A stretch of DNA of 64,000 nt. It comes from Chrysomallon squamiferum (taxonomy: Eukaryota; Mollusca; Gastropoda; Neomphalida; Peltospiridae). A model generated the notes under the pieces. The model worked only from the letters and a program-made list of their open reading frames with translations, did not search any database and was not told the origin of the DNA. A program made the translations under genes and the position numbers. Shown piece by piece: positions 44,611 to 57,195 of the stretch. The stretch lies in NCBI GenBank assembly GCA_012295275.1, contig CM022669.1:6600989-6664988 (forward strand). The letters are read 5' to 3'. Positions within the stretch are counted from its first letter, which is position 1; every line of letters starts with the position of its first letter.

Positions 44611-45590
44611 AGTTGGATCTCGTCCAGTAATAGAAGGCATGAGGTATTTAGGTATCTTGCTGATAACTGGAAATGTTTTTTCTTTTATAAATTATTATTA
44701 TTTCCTTTTGTGTTTATTTTTTTCTTCGTTTTAAAAACATATTTCTATTTGAGCACGATTTTCAAGTATATGCCATATACGTATTTGCAGCCTCATAAAT
44801 TAAACTTTCAATTTCTTTTAAAATATACTTTTTAAGTGACATGTAACCATATTGGATGTGCTTAATTAACTTACCTATAGGACACTGAATGGGAAATATC
44901 CATCTAACAAACATATATAAACGATAAAATAGAGCTAGCATGAAAATATGACAGTTGTTTCAATTTTGTTTCAACGGTCAGAACATGGTAACAATATGAG
45001 GATAAAAAATGAAAAGAAAAAAGAAAGTCACCAAACGTAAAGTATGACAAAGAAGGATTTTTATTAAACAAAGTAAAATTTCTTACCGCTACACTCAGTA
45101 CTTTATTTCTCAGAAACACACGTTATAGGAAACCCTGATGTCCAAGATATAAACATTTCCTGACCAAAGTATTATTTTTAATGTCCAGATAATTTTATTT
45201 ATTTATATTTAATGATTTATATAACCTATATGCAAGGATACCTTCCTATTTGCCCAGAAACAAACAAATAAGAAACAACGTACATACAAATTTCCATTTT
45301 CTCTTTTTCTGCTTCTAAATCATCCCCTTCTTGTTCCAGCCTGAAGTTTATAAATAGTGACATGTTTGATTAATAAGGTGCATCTGTCATACGTAATTAC
45401 ATTTCTCGGTATTGTTCCAGCCTGAACTTTATAAGTATTGACGTTTGATTAATAAGGAGTATCTGTCATACGTAATTACATTTCTCGAAATTAGATACAA
45501 AATAATATTCCTGAAGATCAAATTTGCTTCCATATAACGAAGTGGTATCTGTTCTGATAGATTATATGCCACCGCTAATATACCGAGGAC

Positions 45591-45628
<38 letters not shown>

Positions 45629-45940
45629 AATAATAATAATAATAATAATAATAGTGATATTAATAGTAGTAGTAGGATGAACGATGTCAGTAGAATTTCT
45701 AATAGTAATAATAGTAGTAAATGCGGTAATAATAAGTGAAGATTTGATTCAGGTAGAAAAACAAAAAGACAAGGTCAGTGGATCAAGAAAGAAAGAATTA
45801 TTAAAAGAGAAGAATGCTGTTGTTGCCACTTAATAAACTAACAATAAGAATAAAAAATAAATATTAATTTATTCGTTCGTTCGTTCGTTCGTATAGTATT
45901 TCATCGAGATGACTGGTATATTATAATGCATTGTTTTAAG

Positions 45941-46521
45941 TTAAATGTATTCTTTAACTGGTTCGATATTGGAACAGTATCTCTTAGTATATATTGTAGG
46001 TCCACCATTACTGCAAAGACACGTGTTACAACCATTATAAAACGTTTGACCAGGGCGAACACATCGCTTGGTTGTTACGTCAAAACATCCGCAACCTACA
46101 AGGAAAAAAACAAAACATGTTTTATATGCGACTATGTTTGTGTGTAGGTATGTGAGTGTGTGTGTGTGTGTGTACGTGCGCGTGCGTGCGTATGTGTGTG
46201 TGTGGGTGTGTATGTGTGTGTGTATGTTAGTTCTTTAGTGCTTAATTGCTGGTTTAGATGTTAAAAGATCATTTGGAAAACGATTTTCTTTTAAAAGCTA
46301 ATCAATAAAATGTCATTAAAAAGTGATTTTAAAAGAAATCACTTGTTACGATGTAGGTCGTACTGCATTACAGCATTCACAAGACAATAACAAGTTATTC
46401 CCCCTACACAAACACATAACAGCTGATCACATAATATATTCACATCCATCGTTCAAAAATAATATAGGTATTAATAGACATACGCAGATGTCTAAATATT
46501 CAACCTTCGCCGATATACAAA

Positions 46522-46564
<43 letters not shown>

Positions 46565-46742
46565 ATGAATACTTACGAATTGGTGGACAGTCCTTTTTAG
46601 TACACGATATTTTGCCGTTGTAGCACATGCAAGTGTTGCAACCGTCGACGTGAGTGAATGTTTCTTTGTGTTTGTAATAGCGATGTTTAGCAGCATAGTA
46701 ACAACCTCGAGGTCCTGTTAGTAAGTAAGTAAGTAAGTAAGT

Positions 46743-46814
<72 letters not shown>

Positions 46815-46911
46815 TTTCATCATCATAAATAAATAATAAATAAATAAATGAATAAATGAAATACCAATGGAAGTCCTTTTTTTTCATAAATGAATAAATA
46901 AATGAAATAAA

Positions 46912-46952
<41 letters not shown>

Positions 46953-47328
46953 GATTGGTGGACAGGCCTTTTTGGTACACGATATTTTGCCGTTGTAGCA
47001 CGTACAAGTGTTGCAACCGTCGACGTGAGTGAATGTTTCTTGGCGTTTGTAATAGCGATTTTTAGCAGCATCGTAACAACGTCGAGATTCTATAAGTAAG
47101 TAAGTAAGTTAGCAAGTATTAATAATAATAATAATAAAAAACAAAACAAAACAAAACAAAAAAAACAACAACCCAGATAGGAGCAGAAAAATAGAAATTT
47201 GAAGCATGAAAATATGTTTAAAGTTTAACATGGAATGACAAAGAGATGGACAGACAGACAATAAACAATAGTTTACCTGAATAACCGAAGTAAAGAATCA
47301 CAAACAAAGTAAACAGCAAGACCTTCAT
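45941..47328 (-). CDS. Secreted six-cysteine (pacifastin-like) protein 5
   Basis: Exons: signal 47277-47328 (MKVLLFTLFVILYFGYS), E 46577-46714, T 45941-46095; 114 aa with phase-1 joints. A further E exon (46954-47089) precedes them but has lost its donor. E domain: GPRGCYYAAKHRYYKHKETF, CNTCMC, CTKKDC. T domain: GCGCFDVTTKRCVRPGQTF, NGCNTCLC, then IYTKRYC, where Tyr replaces the fifth pacifastin cysteine (TGT to TAT), which would leave one unpaired partner. The tail is SNIEPVKEYI. Poly(A) signal at 45868-45873. Confidence 0.72.
46954..47089 (-). pseudogene. First E exon of gene 5 without splice donor
   Basis: It has a TATAG acceptor and an intact frame with all six cysteines (CYDAAKNRYYKRQETF, DGCNTCTC, CTKKACPP). 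The sequence after CCACCAAT runs straight into a TTTA microsatellite instead of GTAAGT. Replication slippage or a deletion at the repeat probably removed the donor. Confidence 0.65.
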
Positions 47329-47406
47329 TATTACACAATTTATACCGTTTTGTATTCGTTATCTCAGGAGTTAACAGTGGATACTGCGCCACTTTGACAA
47401 CATTGT

Positions 47407-47415
47407 GTTTATATA
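47407..47415 (-). promoter_or_regulatory. TATA box of cysteine-rich gene 5
   Basis: TATATAAAC on the minus strand, with TGAGTCA further upstream, as in gene 3. Confidence 0.68.
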
Positions 47416-47871
47416 ACCAGGACGTTCCGTGTTTTATTTGAGTAGTTTGTTTCTTCATTGGTTATCACCGTTGACTCTACCGAATCGTGGTGTTGAATGA
47501 GTCATGAAATCTACGTCGACAAATATCCTTCAACCTATAAAACAATTCGGCGGCTTTGTCTCCGGTGTTGCTTGAGGCTTTTTTTTTTTTTTTTTTTTAT
47601 GTAAAAGAGAAGCACACACTATATATTATTTATTTATTTGTTTTATTATTTTAATTTTTTATTATTTTTTTTTTTTGGTGGTTTCCGTATTAAAACATTA
47701 TATCGCGTTAAAATTTTCGTGATAATAAATATTTCAAGTTTATGAGAAGCGATGCATTTTAATGAGAATAAAAAAAACAAGACCCCCCCAAAAAAGGGAA
47801 AGAGTGGAGAAAAACAACAACAAAAATAAAAAATAAATAAAATAAATAAATAAATATAAAAATAAAGAATA

Positions 47872-47882
47872 ATAATAATAAC

Positions 47883-47950
<68 letters not shown>
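47872..47950. repeat. (TAA)n microsatellite
   Basis: About 26 TAA units in the gene 5 upstream block. Confidence 0.95.
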
Positions 47951-47952
<2 letters not shown>

Positions 47953-48417
47953 CAAAGAAAAGAAAAGGAAAAATATGCAGAGTTTTGCTTTAAACGTGTT
48001 TACCTGTTCTGTCTTTGTGTACGATGTGAGGAAATGTTGAGATATTTACATTTAGTATTTGACTTTTCAGAAGATTCAATGAAATGCAGCTGGTGGTTTA
48101 CATTCATTGAAATTCCTTATATTTGTATGTATATGTGCATAGGTATCTGTATGTATGTATGTATGTATGTATGTATGTATATATGTATGTGACTGTGTGT
48201 GTGAATATGTGTGTATGTATGCATGTACGTACGCGCGTATGTATGTACGTGTATGTGCTTGTTTGTTTCTTTTTATGTACGTATGTATGTAAAGAGTTTT
48301 TTTTTGTTTTTTTTGCTACTTCTTTTTGTTGTTATTGTTGTAAATGTATTTTTACATCTGCAGCTTGTCTTCCAGTTACGTTTTTCCTACATTCTACTAT
48401 TGTTTATTTGCTACATT

Positions 48418-49196
48418 CACTCAGTCTGTCATGGGTTTGCTACATTATACTCTTGTTTATTTGCGAGGTACATTTACTCAGTCTGTCATGGGTTTGTCAT
48501 GGGTTTGTACATTACAGTCTGTCATTGCTACATTATACTCTTGTTTATTTTACAATCAGTACACATTTACGAGGTACATTTACTCAGTCTGTCATGGGTT
48601 TGCTACATTGTTTTTATTAGCAATGTACATTCACTCAGTCTGTCATGGGTTTGCTTTTGTTTATTTTTATTCAATGTACATTCTACTCTTGTTTATTTAC
48701 GTTCAGTCTGTCATGGGTTTTACATTATACATTGTTTATTTAGCAATGTACATTTACTCAGTCTGTCATGGGGGTTTGCTACTTTTCAGTTTCATTTACA
48801 ACTCTTGTTTAATATTTACTCAGTCTGTCATGGTTTGCTACTACATTGTTTTTAATCAGTCTAATGGGTTTGTACATTATACTCTTGTTTATTTCAGTGT
48901 ATCATGGGGTTTGCTTTTGTTTATTTTACAGTCTGTCAATGTACATTTTATTAACTCAGTCTGTCATGGATTTGCTACATTTGCTCTTGTTTATTGCAAG
49001 GTACATTATTTTCATTAATTTACTAGTTTATCTTGTTTATTTTCAGTGTACATTTTCATTCAATCAGTCTGTCATGGGTTTGCTACATTCTACTCTTGTT
49101 TACATATATTCTATCTATCTGTCATGCTACATTGTGCTTTTGTATACATTATCAGTCTGTCATGGGTTTGCTACATTCTATGTATATGTCTGTCAT

Positions 49197-49260
<64 letters not shown>

Positions 49261-49330
49261 CTCAGTCTGTCATGGATTTGCTACTTTGTGCTCTTGTTCT
49301 TTTTTCAATGTACAATAGATGAAGTCATGG
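48418..49330. repeat. Irregular minisatellite with core CAGTCTGTCATGGGTTTG
   Basis: About 15 copies of the 18-bp core (for example 48420, 48479, 48585, 48636, 48703, 48957, 49063, 49263) alternate with CTACATT, TACTCTTGTTTATTT and AATGTACATTTACT segments. Unit length varies from about 35 to 105 bp. A (TA)28 tract (49202-49258) interrupts it. Open frames across it merely repeat SVCHGFAT and are shadows. Confidence 0.9.
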
Positions 49331-49896
49331 ATTTCTCATTGGATTAGTTATTCTCATTTTGGGTTGGCTTTTCTTATTTCAATGTACATTATTTTTTCAT
49401 ATTTACTAGTTATCTTGTTTATTTTCAGTTTTACTCAATTTAGAGTTTGCTACATATATATCTATTTTCTGATATAGATTTATATATATATACACTCACA
49501 TATATATCTATATCTATATCTATCTATCTATATTATCTATTATCTTATTATTATGTATATATATATACTCATTTGTAGGGATTTTTAATTTTTTCTTGTT
49601 CTTTTTCTGTGAGTTGAGTCATCTCTCATGGATTAGTTACTCATTTTTTTATTTGTTTTTTTTGTATTTTTTTTTATTTATATATTTATTTTTAAGATTT
49701 TATTTTATTTTTTTGCAATTTTAATTATTTCCCTTTGTTATTATTTGTTGTTTAATTTTTCATTATTGATTTCTTCTTTGTTTATTTTTTTTTTATTTCA
49801 TTTATTTATTTGTTTTTTTATTATCATTACTTTTTTGCAATGTTTAAGTGTTTGCCTTTGTTATTATATATTTATATATATACATCATTTTATAAA

Positions 49897-49910
<14 letters not shown>

Positions 49911-49979
<69 letters not shown>
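49911..49979. repeat. (GA)34 microsatellite
   Basis: A pure GA run. Confidence 0.97.
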
Positions 49980-49980
<1 letters not shown>

Positions 49981-50129
49981 AAACATAAGCAAAAAGAAAA
50001 CTATATCACTGATCAAATACTTCGCTTATTTTCCTAATCATGGTTTAAATTATTATTATCTGTTATTTTCTTTCGTTTTACAACGGCTGTGCTCGGTGTA
50101 TCGCGTGCTCGCTCTATTCTGCTGAAGGA

Positions 50130-50225
50130 GTCTCTATGCCACTGACACAGTTACATGCATGTATTGCAGAGATATGAGGTCACTTTGATATCGGAACACC
50201 AGGATGTAACAGATATTCCAGTTTG
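50130..50225 (+). repeat. Decayed copy of the lysozyme-unit 3' block
   Basis: GCCACTGACACAGTTACAT, ATATGAGGTCACTTTGATAT and AGGATGTAACAGA correspond to the block that follows each lysozyme gene (54000-54150, 58291-58467, 62449-62610). A fourth unit probably once stood upstream. Confidence 0.6.
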
Positions 50226-52155
50226 GTGTAAAGAACAAGGTCAAATTTCAGTGGCATTCCAAAACGATATAAAACAGTTGTTGACAAACGCTGATGAATA
50301 ATTTCAACATCCCAGGAACTTGCCGAAAAAAAAAAAATTAAAAATAAAAATAAAAATAAAAAATAAAATATTTTTACGACACACGCAATAATTGTTTAGT
50401 AGTAAAGTTTTGGCGATAGATTTATGCACAATTTAAGATATATTATAATTATTCAACTATGATATTTCTACCTGAGTTGAAACAAATAATTAATAGTTGT
50501 TGAATGTAAAGGATGCACAAGCAACACATGATAAATGTCAGTGGTAGGGGTATGACAGAAAAAAAAAAAAAAAAAAAAAAAAAAACAAGACTCAGCTCAG
50601 CGTTTCAAACCTGTCTTTCTGTCTGGATCGTTTTATTTGATTTGCAAATTCTTAATGTCTTAAAGTGCAGTTAGCATTTTTTGCTGCTTCAGTTAAGAAG
50701 ATTTAAATATTTAATATATAGTTATATATGTATAATGTATGTGTGCTTGTGGGCGTGTGTGCGTGTGCGTGTGTGTGTGTGAAGCAGCAAATGTCTCACA
50801 TGTCTCTGAATGTCCATGCAGAAATTATAAATGAATAATAAATATAAATTAAACGATTATATAAAATATATAAGCGTAAATAATAAAAGTTTATTAGTTC
50901 AGACTATACATCATTTATCATTATTTATCTGTTTCATTTATTTATTTAATTTAATTTATTATAGATATATATATATGGTCAGAATGATGTCATCTTAAAT
51001 TAAATGCGACGACAATAAATAAATAAATAAATAAATAAGTAAATAAATAAATAAATATATAAATAAATAAATACCTGAAAACTTATATAAATTACGGAAA
51101 GTTTTATGTTATAAATCAAAAAGGTAAATTTGAAAAAATATAAGCACATTTTAGAAAGATAGACGGACGAGAGAAATATTTAGTAATCTAGTTCACAGGT
51201 CACGATGTCTTTTTCTTAATTAACTAATCATAATTATGTTTGTTTTAATATATTTTCATTTTCCCGAAAGATAATTATGTATGTTTTGGGCGGCGTAATA
51301 AAGAAAAACAAAGAGACATAATAAATCATTAAAGCATGTTAAGAGAACCAGACAAATATTTTATTAAGACTAATGAATTTAGAAATACTTGCTGACGTTC
51401 GCTCATTTTCCCAGAATACTGGATCACACGCCTACCTTTCTTAATACAGTTAATCCGCTTATTTCGCCGTTTTATTACAACTTCACTCATCATATATCAC
51501 AGCAAGTGTCTTCTTTCAGCGTAACCACGATTTTAACATTTAGACTTGAAATTTGGTGTTTTGAATGTTGTGAAAAAATCATATTGAAAATTTTTTTTTT
51601 ATTATCCTTTATAACGGTATTCAGTAATTCGTATCGATATAGTATTTTTGAGGTCTGTCTTTCAGGTTAATGTTTTATGAAATGTGTATTTGATTCGGAG
51701 TTTGTGATGCTTAAATAGGAAAAAAAATATATATAATTTTTATTTGCTCAACTGCAAAATTATAAGAAACCACAAACACTTATACGCGCGCACAAACACA
51801 TAAATATTTTCAAAAAAATAAAAATAAAAATAAATAAAATAATAACAAGAATAACAAAAATAAAATAAAATATAAAAAAGTAAAATATAATTTTAAAAAG
51901 ATGGTCCTCTAAAGTCAAATAACAACAACAAAAACATCACTCAGAAACGCCGTCAATGTCATTAAGGTCGCATTATTAAAGGAAACAACAACAACAGCAA
52001 CAAGAAGGAAAAGCATCCAGAGATTCCAGTTGAAGAGAGTCGACTGTAGAAGTTAACTCGTTTTGTTCTTATGTAACATTTATAACTGTTTTATTTAATT
52101 TATTTACTTATGCATTTTATTTAGTATAATTTATCTTTTTTCCCCATGTCTGCAC

Positions 52156-52164
52156 TATAAAAAG
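52156..52164 (+). promoter_or_regulatory. TATA box of lysozyme gene 1
   Basis: TATAAAAAG 38 bp before the ATG. A C/EBP-like TTATGTAA lies at 52069-52076. Both are conserved in the three copies. Confidence 0.75.
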
Positions 52165-52193
52165 AGAAAATTTTCTTAACAAGGGAAACAAAC

Positions 52194-53825
52194 ATGATTT
52201 GTTTAGCATTTCTTCTCCTACTTCTTCCTTCAGTTCTCGGAGGTAAGTATATTTACATATTTTCTTTTCTATTTTCGTCTCATGTTATCTGCAGTTTTTT
52301 TTATTGTAGGTATATATGTATGTGTATGTGCATGTGTCTGAATATATGTATGAATGCATTATGTATGTATTTATGTATGAAATGTATGTGTATAGTTAGT
52401 TATCTTATTCTCTGTTTTTTTCAGATGAAAGTTTCTAATCATTCATATTAAAATGACAGTTTTCTAATAATTCATTTTCAACGCAGTCTTCTTGTAATTT
52501 TTCTTTTCATTTCTTTTTCTTTCAGGCATTTCTCAACAATGCCTAGATTGTATATGTCGGGTACGTACTTATCTCTTCAGTTAAATAAATAAATAAATAA
52601 ATACAACACTACATTTCGATTTATAAACTTTTCTTGAAGAATTGTTTTCGTAAATTAATCAGTAAATTTCTTTTTTTCTTTTGCTATTCTAGCAAGAGTC
52701 TGGATGCCGGCCGCTTGACTGTAGAATGGACGGGGGCTCGCTGTCTTGTGGCTATTTCCAAATTAAAAAGAATTACTGGATAGACTGCGGGATGCCAGGG
52801 AGTGGTTAGTCTGAAATATTTCTTAATAACTGTAAAAGTTGTAAATTATAAAATATTACTGTTGCTCAGTCCTATTTCTTTCTCTGAATATATACAATTC
52901 TTTTTTTTATGAGATAGGCCTCTAAGTTTGAACCAGTCAAAAGTAAGTTTCCTTCGAGTCAGAAACAATTGTCAACACACAAAAACCATTGGTACCTATT
53001 TATAAGTGTTAAATGAAGCTGTTTTTGATTGCTTCAGAATGTAAGTTAATGGCTGCGAGATACACACTGTTCAAAATCAAAGCGCAGTGAAAAAACGAGT
53101 GTAGTGAGCTGAGTAACTAAGGAATAGCAAGTATGGCAAATCTTGACTAGAAGGTCGGATTATGATCTTCAGAAGCCTGATGAACTTAAAGATTTGTGTA
53201 TCAAAGCATGTAATTTTTCAACATAGCACAAGGGCGCAGTTTCAGTACTTTTCCGTAGATACACCCTTGCTTATCGTTACTGTCATATGTGACTTTTGGC
53301 GAACATTTTGTGCGTTCACCCTATATAGTCTATCTATATGTCTTCGTTCTATCTCTGGAAGGAAAAGAAAAGCACTAATACTAAATACTAATACTACTAA
53401 TAATAATAACAACTACAACAACAACAGCAACAACAATAATAATAATAGCGTAACTAAATAAATAAATATCCAAAAAGAAATAGATACAAGTATATGAAAA
53501 ATAACTATACAAAGACTGTTAGAAAAATGATTACTATCAGATAATGAAAACTATTTCTTGGCGCTTGAACGGTGAATCAGTTCTGTTATTATCCATGTTA
53601 CAATTATTTGTAGGTTGGAAAAGCTGTTCCAAGGACAAAAGCTGCTCTGAGCGTTGTGTTCGAGCGTACATGAGGAACTATGGACCAAGTTGTACAAATA
53701 ATGGTACACCGACGTGTGAAGATTACGCTAGAATTCACAACGGAGGACCAACAGGATGCAAGAAATCGTCCACACTTGCTTACTGGAGAGCGATACAGCG
53801 TCAAGGTTGTACAACAAACTCCTAA
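52194..53825 (+). CDS. i-type (invertebrate) lysozyme 1
   Basis: Exons 52194-52242, 52526-52560, 52693-52804 and 53614-53825 give a 135-aa precursor with signal MICLAFLLLLLPSVLGG. The mature part carries QQCLDCICR, the catalytic-region motif QESGCRPLDCRMDGGSLSC and GYFQIKKNYWIDCG. It ends with CEDYARIHNGGP and YWRAIQRQGC. Family knowledge places the acid pair of i-type lysozymes at the Glu of ESG and the Asp of RMD. Here they are 11 residues apart instead of 12 because one Gly of ESGGC is missing. 14 cysteines are conserved. It acts extracellularly by cleaving peptidoglycan; some relatives also have isopeptidase activity. Poly(A) signal 53947-53952. Least basic of the three copies. Confidence 0.94.
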
Positions 53826-53999
53826 CAGAAACAGCAATAATAACAACAGATACAAAAAGAAAGAACCAAATATAACGTTCTTCTTCTTTATTTTTTTTTT
53901 CTTCTCCCAGTAACGATACGCTTGTTCATACTTGATCTTTCTACAGAATAAAATATTGAAAATGTGTTTTAATGTTTTATTACTTCACTTTGACATCTA

Positions 54000-54150
54000 A
54001 TGTGTCATGTCACGTGCTCTGAATGTCGGTTTAGCAGACAGGAGAATGGCCAGAGCTGAAGACGTGACGTCACTGACATAGCTACATCCGTGTACTGTAG
54101 TGATATTAGATCATGTTGATATCCGAGCAGTAGGATGTAACAGAAAAATA
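54000..54150 (+). promoter_or_regulatory. Conserved block with CRE palindrome, copy 1
   Basis: TGACGTCA at 54065-54072 lies inside a roughly 150-bp block kept nearly unchanged in all three units. A regulatory role is inference. Confidence 0.35.
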
Positions 54151-55785
54151 GTTCAGAGAGGAAAGAAGAAGAAGAAAAAAAATAAAATAAAAATAAAGGA
54201 GAGAGAAAAAGAAGACGAAGACAAAGACACACACACACACAAATAAAAAATAATACTAATAAAATAAAATAAACAACAACAAAAAACAAAAAATAAAAAA
54301 AATAAAAAATCAATAAATAAAAGAATGAAAATCTTTTTCTCACTACAATTATTTTTATTATAATCGTCATCATTATTGTTGTTATTGTTAAAGGAGTTTG
54401 TGCAGGAGTTTTTGTTAGATTAATATTCGCTGACGATGCATGAATAGCTGAATGAATAAATAAACAGATGAGTACAAATACAGTAAGTTCCTTATAGACA
54501 TTTACTGATTCCAAACGGAAATGAGTGAAATTGTATTTTTTTTTTAGTACAGAAGACAATCTATGTTTATATGAATCTTACTTACGTTTAACGTACAATT
54601 CTTATAATATGAACGAAATATTGCTGCTGCCGTTAAACAGGTTCTTCTCTATTATTAAATGACATTGAATATTTCATATGCACTTTTCCACAGATTCAAA
54701 AAATAAAAAAATAAATAAAAAAATAAAAAAATAAATAAACAAGTAAAATAAATAAATAAATAAATAAACAAGTAAATAAATAAATAAATATCTGAAAACT
54801 TATATAAATTATAGAAAGTTTTATGTTACAAATTAAAAAGGTAAATTTGAAGAAATATAAGCACGTTTTAGAAAGTTAAACGGACGACAGAAATATTTAG
54901 TAATCTAGTTCACAGGTCACGATGTCTTTTTCTTAATTAATTGATCATAATTATGTTTATTTTAATATATTTTCATTTTCCCGAAAGATAATTATGTATG
55001 TTTTGGGCGGCGTAATAAAGAAAAACGAAGAGACATAATAAATCATTAAAGCATGTTAAGAGAACCAGACAAATATTTTATTAAGACTAATGAATTTAGA
55101 AATACTTGTTGACGTTCGCTCATTTTCCCAGAATACTGGATCACACGCCTACCTTTCTTAATACAGTTAATCCGCTTATTTCGCCGTTTTATTACAACTT
55201 CACTCATCATATACCACAGCAAGTGTCTTCTTTCAGCGTAACCACGATTTTAACATTTAAACTTTGAAATTTGGTGTTATGAATGTTGTGAAAAAATCAT
55301 ATTGAATTTTTTTTTATTATCCTCTATAACGGTATTCAGTAATTCGTATCGTTATAGTATTTTTGAGGTCTGTCTTTCAGGTTAATGTTTTATGAAATGT
55401 GTATTTGATTCGGAGTTTGTGATGCTTAAATAGGAAAAAAATATATATATAATTTTTATTTGCTCAACTGCAAAATTATAAGAAACCTCAAACACTTATA
55501 CGCGCGCACAAACACATAAATATTTTCAAAAAAAAAAAAAAAAAAATAAAATAAAATAATAACAACAATAACAAAAATAAAATAAAATATAAAAAAGTAA
55601 AATATAATTTTAAAAAGATGGTCCTCTAAAGTCAAACAACAACAACAAAAACAACAATCAGAAACGCCATCAATATCATTACGGTCGCATTATTAAAGGA
55701 AACAACAACAACAGCAACAAGAAGGAAAAGCATCCAGAGATTCCAATTGAAGAGAGTCGACTGTAGAACTGAACTTGTTTTGTTC

Positions 55786-55793
55786 TTACGTAA
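55786..55793 (+). promoter_or_regulatory. Palindromic C/EBP-like site of lysozyme gene 2
   Basis: TTACGTAA; copies 1 and 3 have TTATGTAA at the same place (52069-52076, 60071-60078). Confidence 0.4.
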
Positions 55794-55872
55794 CATTTAT
55801 CACTGTTTTATTTAATTTATTTATTTATGCATTTTGTTTAGATTAATTTATCTTTCTCCCCCCTGTCTGCAC

Positions 55873-55881
55873 TATAAAAAG
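55873..55881 (+). promoter_or_regulatory. TATA box of lysozyme gene 2
   Basis: TATAAAAAG, same spacing to the ATG as in copy 1. Confidence 0.75.
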
Positions 55882-55910
55882 AGAAGATTTTCTTAACAAG
55901 GGAAACAAAC

Positions 55911-57129
55911 ATGATTTGTTTAGCATTTCTTCTCCTACTTCTTCCTTCAGTTCTCGGAGGTAAGTATATTTACATATTTTCTTTTCTATTTTCGTTTAAT
56001 ATTATCTGCAGTTTTTTAATGTAGGTATATATATATATAGTGTACGTGCGTGTGTCTGAATTATATATGCATTATGTATGTGTGTATGTGAGCATCTGTT
56101 TACGTATGTATGTATACATTTATGTATGAAATGTATGTATATATTTATTTATCTTATTCTTTTTTTTTTTCAGATGAAAGTTTCTAATCATTCATATTAA
56201 AATGACAGTTTTCTAATAATTCATTTTCAACGCAGTCTTCTTGTCAATTTTATTTTCATTTCATTTTCTTTCAGGCATTTCTCAACAATGCCTAGATTGT
56301 ATATGTCGGGTACGTATTTATCTCTTCAAATAAATAAATAAATAAATACAACACTACATTTCGATTTATAAACTTTTCTTGAAGAACTGTTTTCAATAAT
56401 TTATCAGTAAATTTCAATTTTTATTTGCTATTCTAGCAAGAGTCTGGTGGATGCCGGCCGCTTGACTGTAGAATGGACGGGGGTTCGCTGTCTTGTGGCT
56501 ATTTCCAAATTAAAAATGATTACTGGATAGACTGCGGGATGCCAGGGAGTGGTAAGTCTGAAATATTTCTTAATAACTGTAAAAGTTGTAAATTATAAAA
56601 TATTACTGTTGCTCAGTCCTATTTCTTTCTCTGAATATATACAATTCTTTTTTTTTTTATGAGATAGGCCTCTAAGTTTGAACCAGTCAAAAGTAATTGT
56701 TTATAAGTGTTAAGTGACGCTGTTTTTGATTGCTTCCAGAATGTAAGTTAATGGCTGCGAGATACACACTGTTCAAAATCAAAGCGCAGTGAAAAAAACG
56801 AGTATAGTGAGCTGAGTAACTAAGGAATTGCAAGTATGGCAAATCTTGACTATAAGACCGGATTATGATCTTTAGAAGCCTTATGAACTTAAAAGATTTG
56901 TATGTTTAATCATGTAATTGTTCCCCCTCTTTATGAAATCTGGTTCATTTTTCATCATTTTGCAACATAGAACAGGGGCGCAGTTTCAATACTTTCCGTA
57001 GATATTCCCTTGGTAATCGTTAATGTCAGACGTGACATTTGGTGAACATCGGCTAAAAAGTTTGTGCATTCAGCTTATAGAGTTTAGCTATATGTCTTCG
57101 TCCTATCTCTGGAAGGAAAACAATAACAC

Positions 57130-57195
<66 letters not shown>

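Larger units (their letters stand above)
49331..52193. other. Non-coding DNA before the lysozyme array
   Basis: T-rich simple sequence, (GA)n at 49911-49979, a relic of the lysozyme repeat unit at about 50130-50225, and from about 51060 the 5' flank that begins each lysozyme unit. No gene seen. Confidence 0.6.

Noticed and set aside
48123-49347. Long plus-strand open frames rich in SVCHGF
   Set aside because: They are translations of the minisatellite in several frames, without codon structure or splice context.
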